DNA of 14,221 bases from Patescibacteria group bacterium (GTDB lineage Bacteria > Patescibacteriota > Gracilibacteria > UM-FILTER-43-11): NCBI GenBank assembly GCA_029260985.1, contig JAJDCE010000057.1, forward strand, positions 1-14,221, given 5' to 3'. Both the position numbers and the translations under genes were made by a program. Of the stretch, positions 1 to 5,486 are shown piece after piece (position 1 is the stretch's first letter; every line of letters begins with the position of its first letter). The notes beneath the pieces are model-generated. The model saw only the letters and a program-made list of their open reading frames with translations, was not told where the DNA came from and ran no database searches.

Positions 1-144
1 ATAATTGCTTTTATAAATGGAGAAATTACTGATGAAGAATTACTCGCTGATCCGCCAGAAGCAATCAGCCAAATACTGGAAGAAGTATCACAACGTGCCA
101 CCACAATACAACAAAAACTGAACGCACTGCCTCGATCACAATAA
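1..144 (+). CDS. 3' end of an unidentified protein (partial)
   Basis: Frame 1 is open from the window edge and ends at a TAA at 142-144, giving the last 47 residues of a protein whose start lies outside the window. The fragment is hydrophilic and acidic in its first half (INGEITDEELLADPPEAI), followed by a likely helix (ISQILEEVSQRATTIQQKL) and a short tail ending in PRSQ. I do not recognise a family from this piece. It is probably real because it reads in the same direction as the genes that follow and its composition suits a helical C-terminus. It ends about 40 nt before nnrD, separated by an octamer repeat array. Confidence 0.5.
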   Translation: MIAFINGEITDEELLADPPEAISQILEEVSQRATTIQQKLNALPRSQ

Positions 145-148
145 AGTT

Positions 149-178
149 GTTACTTCGTTATCTCGTTACATCGTTAAT
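149..178. repeat. 8-bp degenerate tandem array before nnrD
   Basis: Tandem octamers CTTCGTTA, TCTCGTTA and CATCGTTA occupy 153-176, preceded by a partial unit TTGTTA. The 20-mer GTTATCTCGTTACATCGTTA at 157-176 recurs exactly at 1797-1816, in front of yggT. The array lies 10 nt before the nnrD ATG. Confidence 0.85.
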
Positions 179-186
179 TAATAAAT

Positions 187-954
187 ATGAAAAGAAAAAA
201 AGATTCCCACAAGGGTCAAAATGGAAAAGTGCTAATCATTGGTGGCAGTGAACATTTTCATGGCGCGCCGATTCTTTGCTCTCTCGGCGCAGAAAATTCG
301 GGCGCTGATTTAATCTTTCCCTACCTTCCAGCATCACAACAAGAAGCGGCCAAAACATATTCATTAAACTTTATCCTTCACAGTTTCGAAAAAAATCACC
401 TAAGCACAAAAGATGTAAGCCCAATTCTTAAAATGTCTGAAATGGCAGATGTGGTAGTTATCGGACCAGGCCTTGGAGACGCTGCAGAAACCAAAAAAGC
501 GATCAAAAGCATTTTGATGAAGCTCGAAAAACCAACCGTTATAGATGCAAGCGCTCTCATTTACACCAATGCCTTACCAAAAACAGTTGTCCTCACACCT
601 CATCGGGGAGAATTCAAGCAGTTAACCGGAGAGGAGCCAAGTCATAAAACCGTACAGAAATGGGCCAAAAACCTTGGAGCCACCATTGTGGTTAAAGGTC
701 CAGAAGATATTATCGCAAATAAAGATAAACTACTCATCAATAAAACAGGTAATGCGCTAATGACTGTGGGTGGAACCGGTGATGTGCTCAGCGGCCTCAT
801 TGGTGGACTGATGGCACAAGGAATTGAACCGATTGAAGCATGTCACATTGCTACAGAAACATTAGGTTCTGCCGCAGAAGAATTAGCGTTAACCCACAAT
901 AACTTAAAAGCACACGACTTAGTAAAAGAACTACCTCGACTACTTGAGTTCTAA
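187..954 (+). CDS. nnrD: ADP/ATP-dependent (S)-NAD(P)H-hydrate dehydratase
   Basis: This enzyme dehydrates damaged, hydrated NAD(P)H back to NAD(P)H at the cost of a nucleoside triphosphate or diphosphate, in the cytoplasm. The 255-residue protein is the YjeF C-terminal (ribokinase-like) domain alone; the NnrE epimerase domain fused to it in E. coli is absent. Visible motifs are KVLIIGGSEHFHGAP near residues 14-28, VVIGPGLGD 90-98, VIDASAL 118-124, LTPHRGEF 136-143, VVKGPEDII 168-176 and the anion-hole/catalytic segment VGGTGDVLSG 194-203 with the expected Asp199. The start has no Shine-Dalgarno sequence and follows AT-rich TTAATTAATAAAT. pgeF begins 9 nt after the stop, so the two are likely co-transcribed. 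The length is slightly short for the family (about 270-300), but all core motifs are present. Confidence 0.93.
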   Translation: MKRKKDSHKGQNGKVLIIGGSEHFHGAPILCSLGAENSGADLIFPYLPASQQEAAKTYSLNFILHSFEKNHLSTKDVSPILKMSEMADVVVIGPGLGDAAETKKAIKSILMKLEKPTVIDASALIYTNALPKTVVLTPHRGEFKQLTGEEPSHKTVQKWAKNLGATIVVKGPEDIIANKDKLLINKTGNALMTVGGTGDVLSGLIGGLMAQGIEPIEACHIATETLGSAAEELALTHNNLKAHDLVKELPRLLEF

Positions 955-963
955 TAAATTCAA

Positions 964-1632
964 ATGATTCTGCCCTTCCCAATCTTTGAACCTCATCAGG
1001 AAAAGCTGACTTTTGGAACCACTCTAAAAGAACTGGGCTCTTTTGATGATCAGAGTAAAAACTTTGGAGAACAATTAAACAAATTGCCGACAAAACCAAT
1101 CATATTTTGCGATCAAGTTCATGGAGATGAAATCCATGTGTTTGTGGATAAACCAATCAGAAAACCTGAGGGCGATGCCTTCATAACCCAAAAAAAAGGA
1201 TTGGGACTAGCGATAAAAGTAGCCGATTGTCAGGGTATATTACTATTCGACCCAACCACCTCAACCATCGCCGCCATTCATGCTGGTTGGAAAGGGGTAG
1301 CTGAAAACATTGTGCCAAAAACAATTGATGTATTAGAAAATGCCCTAACAGTTGATCCATCTGATTTACTAGTAGGAATCAGCCCATCACTCGGACCTTG
1401 TTGTAGTGAATTTACTGATCCAAAAACAGAACTTCCTGATTTCATGCATCCCTACGCCAAAGATCGGCATGTTGATTTATGGAAATTAGTTGATGACCAA
1501 CTGAACAAAGCTGGAATTCCGAAAGAGAATATTGAACGAATCAAAGAGTGCACAAAGTGTAACAAAGATAAGTACTTTTCACATCGGAATAAAGACAAGG
1601 AAAGAATGGCAGTATTTATATCGCTCAAATAA
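964..1632 (+). CDS. pgeF: PgeF/YfiH family (laccase-domain) protein
   Basis: This is a 222-residue member of the YfiH/Cu-oxidase_4 family. Members have been described as purine nucleoside phosphorylase/adenosine deaminase-type enzymes and, in E. coli, as PgeF, which corrects peptidoglycan precursors carrying a wrong amino acid. The metal-site residues are visible: His53 in DQVHGDEI, Cys89 in VADCQG and His106 in AIHAGWKG. Further family landmarks are GISPSLGPCCSEF 138-150 and the C-terminal FSHRNKDKERMAVFI, which corresponds to the usual YSYRRDxxTGR-type ending. Two more cysteines (196 and 199, CTKC) lie near the C-terminus. It follows nnrD by 9 nt on the same strand, suggesting one housekeeping/repair operon. 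The exact substrate cannot be decided from sequence. Confidence 0.9.
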   Translation: MILPFPIFEPHQEKLTFGTTLKELGSFDDQSKNFGEQLNKLPTKPIIFCDQVHGDEIHVFVDKPIRKPEGDAFITQKKGLGLAIKVADCQGILLFDPTTSTIAAIHAGWKGVAENIVPKTIDVLENALTVDPSDLLVGISPSLGPCCSEFTDPKTELPDFMHPYAKDRHVDLWKLVDDQLNKAGIPKENIERIKECTKCNKDKYFSHRNKDKERMAVFISLK

Positions 1633-1642
1633 TGTTAAATAG

Positions 1643-1795
1643 AAAATTACAATCCACAACTTACAATAAAATTACAATACCCAAGCTCTAAATTACCTGT
1701 CCGTACTGACGCAAGCGAATAATTTGTATTTTGAAATTGTAATTTGTATATTTTTTGTACATTTGGGATTTGTAGCTTGTAATTTTTTGTAGTAA
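1643..1795. repeat. AT-rich heptamer words in inverted halves between pgeF and yggT
   Basis: The left half (about 1646-1696) repeats words of the type AAATTAC, AATCCAC, AACTTAC and AATTACAAT. The right half (about 1720-1795) repeats their complements: AATTTGTA, AATTGTAA, TTGTAGC and TTGTAATTT. The halves flank a unique, more GC-rich centre at about 1697-1720 (CTGTCCGTACTGACGC). The layout could fold into a long imperfect hairpin. No gene or T-tract terminator was found here, although it could end pgeF transcription. Confidence 0.7.
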
Positions 1796-1796
1796 T

Positions 1797-1820
1797 GTTA
1801 TCTCGTTACATCGTTATCTC
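1797..1820. repeat. 8-bp array before yggT
   Basis: This is a second copy of the octamer array: TCTCGTTA, CATCGTTA, TCTCGTCA. The 20-mer at 1797-1816 is identical to 157-176 before nnrD. The array ends about 9 nt before the yggT ATG. Confidence 0.85.
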
Positions 1821-1829
1821 GTCATAAGA

Positions 1830-2090
1830 ATGGAATTCATCATCTATTTTATCGTCACCATCATCCGGATCCTGAAATACGCGATCCTTATCCGCATACT
1901 GATGTCCTGGATCAAACCGGGAGTTTCAGGGCGTTTCACCCAAATATTGAACGAAATCACTGAGCCAGTACTTCGCATCTTCAGAAACCTGCTTCCCCGC
2001 ACAGGAATGATGGATTTTTCGCCCATCCTAGCCTTTTTCGCACTGGATTTCGCCCAAATCGGCATCATCGCCCTCTTGTCTAGCCTTTGA
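1830..2090 (+). CDS. yggT: YggT family small membrane protein
   Basis: This is an 86-residue integral membrane protein of the YggT family, of unclear function; relatives are often near cell-division or osmotic-stress genes. There are two hydrophobic segments, about residues 2-27 and 61-85. They are separated by the family-typical loop ITEPVLRIFRNLLPRTG (43-59) followed by MDFSPILAFFALDF (60-73). Length and layout match the one-repeat (about 85-95 aa) form. The stop is UGA, the only UGA stop in the window, and the protein ends where family members usually end, so UGA is a stop in this organism. There is no Shine-Dalgarno sequence; the ATG follows an octamer repeat. Confidence 0.88.
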   Translation: MEFIIYFIVTIIRILKYAILIRILMSWIKPGVSGRFTQILNEITEPVLRIFRNLLPRTGMMDFSPILAFFALDFAQIGIIALLSSL

Positions 2091-2153
2091 GCGAATCTGA
2101 AATGCGAAATGTACAGTATGCACATCGATATTGACTTGTTTAAAAGAAAAACA

Positions 2154-2182
2154 TTGACTTTTTAGTGCAACTTTCGTAAACT
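2154..2182 (+). promoter_or_regulatory. Predicted sigma70-like promoter of infC-rpmI-rplT
   Basis: TTGACT (2154-2159), a 17-bp spacer and TAAACT (2177-2182). The -35 matches the consensus at 5 of 6 positions and the -10 at 4 of 6. The predicted start near 2189 leaves a leader of about 42 nt before the AUA at 2231. The same TTGACTTTT -35 context occurs in the ATPase promoter at 13950-13978. Confidence 0.5.
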
Positions 2183-2230
2183 GGCAAAGCTTTAACTGAA
2201 AAGCGTTTTTTATTAGTTAATCTTAACTAT

Positions 2231-2734
2231 ATAAGCAAGAAACTACGTCATAATCAGGCCATTCGAGTTCCTAAAGTCTTGTTGATAGACGGTGAGGAAA
2301 AACTGGGAATCATGCCCACCGAAGAGGCTTTAAAACGTGCTCAAGACAATGGAATGGACTTAGTGGAAGTAGCTCCATTAGCGAACCCACCAGTATGTAA
2401 GATTATGGATTATGGAAATTACTTATATAGCCTTAAAAAGAAGACTAAAAACGCGAAGAAAGTTAAGAAGACTGAAACGAAAACCATTCGTCTTAGCATT
2501 CGAACTGACACACATGATCTGGAAGTTAAAGCCAAGCAAGCAAGAAAGTTCCTGGAGGGTCGAAACCTAATAAAAGTTGTTGTAATCTTCAAGGGAAGAG
2601 AGATAACTCATCAGGACCTTGCCATCGATAAAATGAAAACTTTCTATCAGTTGATCGAAGACATATCAACCATTGAACAAGAGCCAAAACGACAAGGCTT
2701 CCAGATGACCATGATGCTCAACCCAATTAAATAG
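2231..2734 (+). CDS. infC: Translation initiation factor IF-3, probable AUA start
   Basis: IF-3 binds the 30S subunit, rejects wrong start codons and prevents premature 50S joining. The two-domain layout is clear: an N-terminal domain with RVPKVLLIDGEEKLGIM, LDLVEVAP-like MDLVEVAPLANPPVCKIMDYG, a Lys-rich linker, then the C-terminal domain with IRLSIRTDTHDLEVKAKQARKF, VVIFKGREITH and the ending MTMMLNPIK. The first TTG (2279) would cut into the conserved N-terminal strand. Upstream the frame stays open and encodes SKKLRHNQAIRVPKV directly after an ATA at 2231. This aligns without gaps with Geobacillus IF-3 (SKDFIINEQIRAREV, from memory), whose gene starts with AUU. I therefore place the start at AUA 2231 (167 aa, normal length). 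The alternative is AUU at 2261. No ATG, GTG or in-frame TTG exists between the upstream stop (2177-2179) and 2279. Confidence 0.9.
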   Translation: MSKKLRHNQAIRVPKVLLIDGEEKLGIMPTEEALKRAQDNGMDLVEVAPLANPPVCKIMDYGNYLYSLKKKTKNAKKVKKTETKTIRLSIRTDTHDLEVKAKQARKFLEGRNLIKVVVIFKGREITHQDLAIDKMKTFYQLIEDISTIEQEPKRQGFQMTMMLNPIK

Positions 2735-2800
2735 TCTCAAGTGCGAGTCTCAGGTGCGAAAATAACATTCACTTGAGACTTGAGACTCACACTCGCACTA
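2732..2800. repeat. 13-bp/7-bp array and inverted arms between infC and rpmI
   Basis: The left arm is two tandem 13-mers differing by one base, GTCTCAAGTGCGA (2734-2746) and GTCTCAGGTGCGA (2747-2759). The first overlaps the infC TAG stop (2732-2734). The right arm is ACTTGAG twice (2771-2777, 2778-2784) followed by ACTCACACTCGCACT (to 2799). The right arm is largely complementary to the left, for example AGTGCGAG (2740-2747) with CTCGCACT (2792-2799), so the transcript can form a substantial stem-loop. The same words occur at 5411-5486 and 6920-6945. Confidence 0.85.
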
Positions 2801-2824
2801 AATTAATTTATTAATTTCATAAAT

Positions 2825-3040
2825 ATGCCAGGAAAAGCCAGACCAGGTAAGCAAAAATCACTAAGCGCTGCTAAAAAACGTTTTAAGAAAACGGGAAAGG
2901 GGCAATTCGCACAGCAAAAAGCTGCTCATAATCACCTGCTTCAGCAAAAGTCTAAAAAGCAGAAGCGCCTAGCTAAACAAACGATTATCACTAGCAAAGC
3001 CCACAGCAAGCAATTAAAGAGAATGCTTCCCGGAAAATAA
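2825..3040 (+). CDS. rpmI: 50S ribosomal protein L35
   Basis: This is a 71-residue, very basic protein of the large ribosomal subunit. The family pattern is KSLSAAKKRFKKTGKGQF (residues 11-28), then AHNHLLQQKSKKQKRLAKQ (34-52) and the C-terminal KAHSKQLKRMLPGK. It is slightly longer than the usual 64-66 residues because of a short N-terminal MPGKARPGK segment. It lies between infC and rplT in the canonical IF3-L35-L20 operon. There is no Shine-Dalgarno sequence; the upstream stretch is AT-rich (ATTAATTTCATAAAT). Confidence 0.95.
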   Translation: MPGKARPGKQKSLSAAKKRFKKTGKGQFAQQKAAHNHLLQQKSKKQKRLAKQTIITSKAHSKQLKRMLPGK

Positions 3041-3045
3041 TTATT

Positions 3046-3073
3046 ACTACCAACTATTAACTACTAACTAAAG
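3046..3073. repeat. 7-bp tandem array between rpmI and rplT
   Basis: Four perfectly phased heptamers, ACTACCA, ACTATTA, ACTACTA and ACTAAAG, all begin with ACTA. They fill almost the whole 37-nt gap and end 4 nt before the rplT ATG. Confidence 0.85.
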
Positions 3074-3077
3074 AAAG

Positions 3078-3602
3078 ATGCCGAGAGTAAAAAGAGGAGT
3101 TCCCGCTCACAAACGCCACAAGAAGATCCTAAAATTAGCAAAAGGATACCGAGGTAAACGAAAGAATGTATTCAAATTAGCCAAGAATGCAGTCATGAAA
3201 GCCGGTATGAATGCTTACCGTGACAGAAGACTCAAGAAACGAACCTTCCATCAGTTATGGATCCTTCGAATCAACGCTGCCTGCCGTGAGCACGACCTAA
3301 AATACAGCCGCCTCATCTATGGTTTAGAATTAGCAGGAATCGAAATCAATCGAAAGATGCTATCTGAATTGGCTATTCATGAGCCAGATATATTTAAAGA
3401 AATTGTGGAAAAAGCTAAAGCGGCTCTACCCCCAGAAGGTGAAGCTCCAACTTTAAAAAAGACTACTAAGAAAGCTGCTCCAGCAAAATCAGAAGCTAAA
3501 CCTGACAAAGAAGAGAAAGTTGAAAAGAAGGAAGATAAAAAAGAGGAGGTAGAAGAGGAAGCTGTTGAAGAAGCTAAGGACAAAAAAACGGACAAAGAGT
3601 AA
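3078..3602 (+). CDS. rplT: 50S ribosomal protein L20 with long charged C-terminal tail
   Basis: L20 is an early-assembly 23S rRNA-binding protein and, in several bacteria, the translational repressor of its own operon. Residues 1-117 are the normal protein: MPRVKRGVPAHKRHKKILK, AKGYRGKRKNVFKLAKNAV, AYRDRRLKKRTFHQLWILRINAA, YSRLIYGLELAGIEINRKMLSELAI. Most L20 proteins stop near residue 115-120. Here about 57 further residues follow, first Ala/Lys-rich (KKTTKKAAPAKSEAK), then Glu/Lys-rich low complexity (EKVEKKEDKKEEVEEEA). The tail has no recognised domain and is probably disordered and solvent-exposed. The reading frame is continuous and the stop lies only about 40 nt before the terminator hairpin, so this is not an obvious frameshift. 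Confidence 0.95.
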   Translation: MPRVKRGVPAHKRHKKILKLAKGYRGKRKNVFKLAKNAVMKAGMNAYRDRRLKKRTFHQLWILRINAACREHDLKYSRLIYGLELAGIEINRKMLSELAIHEPDIFKEIVEKAKAALPPEGEAPTLKKTTKKAAPAKSEAKPDKEEKVEKKEDKKEEVEEEAVEEAKDKKTDKE

Positions 3603-3644
3603 TTATTTACTCTCTTAATAAGCCCATTACCCTCCTAGGATTTA

Positions 3645-3699
3645 CCTCACAGGCCCGCCTCAGCGGGGTGAGGATAAAGACCACCACAGTGGGTTTTTT
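3645..3699 (+). terminator. Intrinsic terminator region after rplT
   Basis: A GC-rich stem is formed by CCTCAC (3645-3650) plus CCCGC (3654-3658), loop CTCA, then GCGGG (3663-3667) plus GTGAGG (3668-3673). That is 11 pairs with a 3-nt bulge. A second small stem, CCAC/GTGG (3681-3684/3689-3692), is followed directly by a run of six T (3694-3699). The site lies between the convergent rplT and trxB. The strong stem may also slow transcription arriving from trxB, but on that strand no clean T-run follows it. Confidence 0.65.
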
Positions 3700-3744
3700 C
3701 ATAAATCTCTAAACTTATATGTGAATTTGAGCTTAAAGCTTTAA

Positions 3745-4668
3745 TTATTGATTGTCCTCCAACCACTTCTTAGCATCAATAGAGGCCATACAACCACTAC
3801 CAGCCGACGTAATAGCCTGTCGGTACCGATCATCAGCCACATCACCTGCTGCGAATACACCAGGCACGCTAGTCATCGTGAAATCTTTTAGAAGAACAAA
3901 GCCATGCTCATCGAGTTCAATTTGATCTTTATATAAATCAGTTACAGGTATATGCCCAATTGCCAAAAACATACCCTCAATATCAATTTCAGACGTCTCA
4001 CCTGACTGCGAGTCTTTTAAGCGCAGGCCTGAGACTTTAGCATCACCTAAAACCTCATCAACCATTTTATTAGGCAAAATTTCTATCTTCTCATTACCTT
4101 GTGCTCGCTTAAGCATAATGTCAGAAGCGCGAAAATTATCTGTACGATTAATAATATAAACCTTATTTGCAAATTTAGTTAAAAAACTACCTTCTTCCAT
4201 CGCACTGTCACCTCCACCAATCACTGCCACCGTTTTGTCTCTAAAAAAGAAACCATCGCAAGTCGCACAAGTAGAAACCCCTTTCGCAAATAACCGTTTT
4301 TCAGAATCTAAACCAAGCATGCGAGCCTTGGCGCCAGTTGAAATAATAACTGACTTACCAACAAATTCTTCTTCCCCCAAATAGACCTTAAAAGGACGTG
4401 TTGAAAAATCTACCTTTGTCACATCACTTGCTTTAAATTCAGCCCCAAATCTCTCGGCCTGTACCTTCATCACTGGCATCAGCTGAGGACCTTGAATGCC
4501 ATCTTTAAAGCCTGGAAAATTCTCCACTAAAGTAGTGGTCGTCAATTGACCACCTGGTTGCCACCCCTCAAAAACAAGGGTTTTTAAATTGGCCCTGCCT
4601 GAATAAATAGCTGCTGTATAACCCGCAGGTCCGGAGCCGATTACAATAACATCATATATATTACTCAT
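3745..4668 (-). CDS. trxB: Thioredoxin reductase (FAD/NAD(P)H-dependent)
   Basis: This flavoprotein passes electrons from NAD(P)H through FAD and a CxxC disulfide to thioredoxin. The 307 residues have the family layout: FAD-binding GSGPAG (11-16), redox-active CATCD with Cys134 and Cys137, nucleotide-binding GGGDSAMEE (151-159), and the C-terminal FAD segment AAGDVADDRYRQAITSAGSG (273-292). Length is normal. The motif that reads the NADPH 2'-phosphate, HRRxxxR in E. coli, is NRTDNFR here (174-180), so one of the tandem arginines is a threonine. It follows atpD by 74 nt on the same strand, either as the last gene of the ATPase operon or from its own promoter (TATAAT at 4700-4705). Confidence 0.95.
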   Translation of the reverse strand: MSNIYDVIVIGSGPAGYTAAIYSGRANLKTLVFEGWQPGGQLTTTTLVENFPGFKDGIQGPQLMPVMKVQAERFGAEFKASDVTKVDFSTRPFKVYLGEEEFVGKSVIISTGAKARMLGLDSEKRLFAKGVSTCATCDGFFFRDKTVAVIGGGDSAMEEGSFLTKFANKVYIINRTDNFRASDIMLKRAQGNEKIEILPNKMVDEVLGDAKVSGLRLKDSQSGETSEIDIEGMFLAIGHIPVTDLYKDQIELDEHGFVLLKDFTMTSVPGVFAAGDVADDRYRQAITSAGSGCMASIDAKKWLEDNQ

Positions 4669-4699
4669 AGTTCTTCTTATATTAAAAAATCGCTAACTT

Positions 4700-4728
4700 A
4701 TTATAAAGAGTTTTAGACTGAATAACAG
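4700..4728 (-). promoter_or_regulatory. Possible trxB promoter in the atpD-trxB gap
   Basis: On the minus strand there is a perfect -10 TATAAT (4700-4705), with CTGTTA (4723-4728; only 3 of 6 to the -35 consensus) 17 bp upstream. It would give a leader of about 25 nt. The -35 is weak and no terminator is visible after atpD, so read-through from the ATPase operon is equally possible. Confidence 0.35.
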
Positions 4729-4742
4729 TAGTTTTTGCTACA

Positions 4743-5384
4743 CTAAGCCGCTTGCTCCGCAAGCTGCGCCTCTATCTGCGCCTTAACACGCATGGTATTG
4801 GTAATCGCACTCCTTTCCATCTCCCCAAGCTTCATCTGAATAAACTTGATAGTGTCCTCAAGGTCAGGAATCATACGGTATTCAAGCGCGTTTACACGAC
4901 GACGGGTCTTTTCCAACTCATCAGCCAACGCCTCAGCAGATTTTTCAATTTCAGCGAGTTGAATCAGCAGTGGGAAGATATCCTGAAGAGACTGAAGAGA
5001 CATATCCAACTCCCCACTAGTTTGCAAATAACCATAAGTAATCACCTCCCCTTCCGACTTGAGTTTGAATTGAGGAATACGAACCGACATCACATTCTTG
5101 GTTTTTACCTCAAGCTCAGTTTTAGCAGTAGAGTAAAGCAAAGCTCCTTCCACAAACTCTTCAGACATCAGAGATCCGGCTTTGATAAAGTTCTTAAACG
5201 CTCCACCTAATTTTTCTTCCACCTCAACTCGCAAACGTTTCGCTTCACGGATAATTTCCATAAATTTCTGCATCAAACCGTCCTGCTTATCTTTAAGCAG
5301 TTTATGTCCACGCTTCGCCCCCTTAATCTTCTTTTTAAGACCCAGGAGCTCCATCCGAGTTGGATTTACATTCAGAATCGCCAT
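4743..5384 (-). CDS. atpD: V/A-type ATPase subunit D (central rotor shaft)
   Basis: Subunit D forms the long coiled coil of the central shaft that turns inside the A3B3 head, the counterpart of F-type gamma. The 213-residue protein shows the family signature at the N-terminus, NVNPTRMELLGLKKKIKGAKRGHKLLKDK (5-33), and near the C-terminus, RRVNALEYRMIPDLEDTIKFI. Both helices are rich in charged heptads. The tail after about residue 195 is Ala/Gln-rich. It is the last subunit gene of the operon, separated from atpB by a 101-nt gap containing two GC-rich dyads. The start has no Shine-Dalgarno sequence; TAATTAATTTC lies about 14 nt upstream. Confidence 0.95.
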   Translation of the reverse strand: MAILNVNPTRMELLGLKKKIKGAKRGHKLLKDKQDGLMQKFMEIIREAKRLRVEVEEKLGGAFKNFIKAGSLMSEEFVEGALLYSTAKTELEVKTKNVMSVRIPQFKLKSEGEVITYGYLQTSGELDMSLQSLQDIFPLLIQLAEIEKSAEALADELEKTRRRVNALEYRMIPDLEDTIKFIQMKLGEMERSAITNTMRVKAQIEAQLAEQAA

Positions 5385-5410
5385 GAAGTTGTTTAGAAAT
5401 TAATTAGTTA

Positions 5411-5486
5411 CACTTGAGACCTGTCTGCCGACAGGCAGGCTCGCACTCGCCAAAGGCTCTGAGCAGAGCCGAAGAGCACTTGAGAC
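5411..5486. repeat. ACTTGAGAC-word array with two palindromes between atpB and atpD
   Basis: The 10-mer CACTTGAGAC occurs at 5411-5420 and again at 5477-5486 as direct repeats. TCGCACTCGC (5441-5450) belongs to the same word family as 6927-6937. A perfect dyad GGCTCTGAGCAGAGCC spans 5455-5470. On the minus strand the array starts with the atpB stop codon: TAGTCTCAAGTGC (5488 to 5476). Confidence 0.85.
5420..5439. mobile_element. 20-bp palindrome, possible small inserted palindromic element
   Basis: CCTGTCTGCCGACAGGCAGG pairs end to end: 8 bp including one G-U, with a 4-nt CCGA loop. Removing it restores CTTGAGACTCGCACTCGC, exactly the sequence at 6920-6937. That suggests insertion of a discrete palindrome into a pre-existing array. 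There is no coding capacity, and its class is unknown. Confidence 0.45.

Noticed and set aside
3046..3073. Possible CRISPR array (this and the other short arrays)
   Set aside because: Units are 7-13 bp and contiguous, with no 20-40 bp spacers and no cas genes.
3733..3744. Perfect palindrome TTAAAGCTTTAA next to the trxB stop
   Set aside because: 12 bp, AT-rich, no loop and no T-run; could be chance and does not make a terminator.
4669..4742. Terminator between atpD and trxB
   Set aside because: Only a 4-bp GTAG/CTAC stem with an A-rich loop; the T-run further on is not adjacent to a stable stem.
4752..5210. 152-aa plus-strand frame opposite atpD
   Set aside because: Antisense shadow; atpD on the other strand carries full family motifs.
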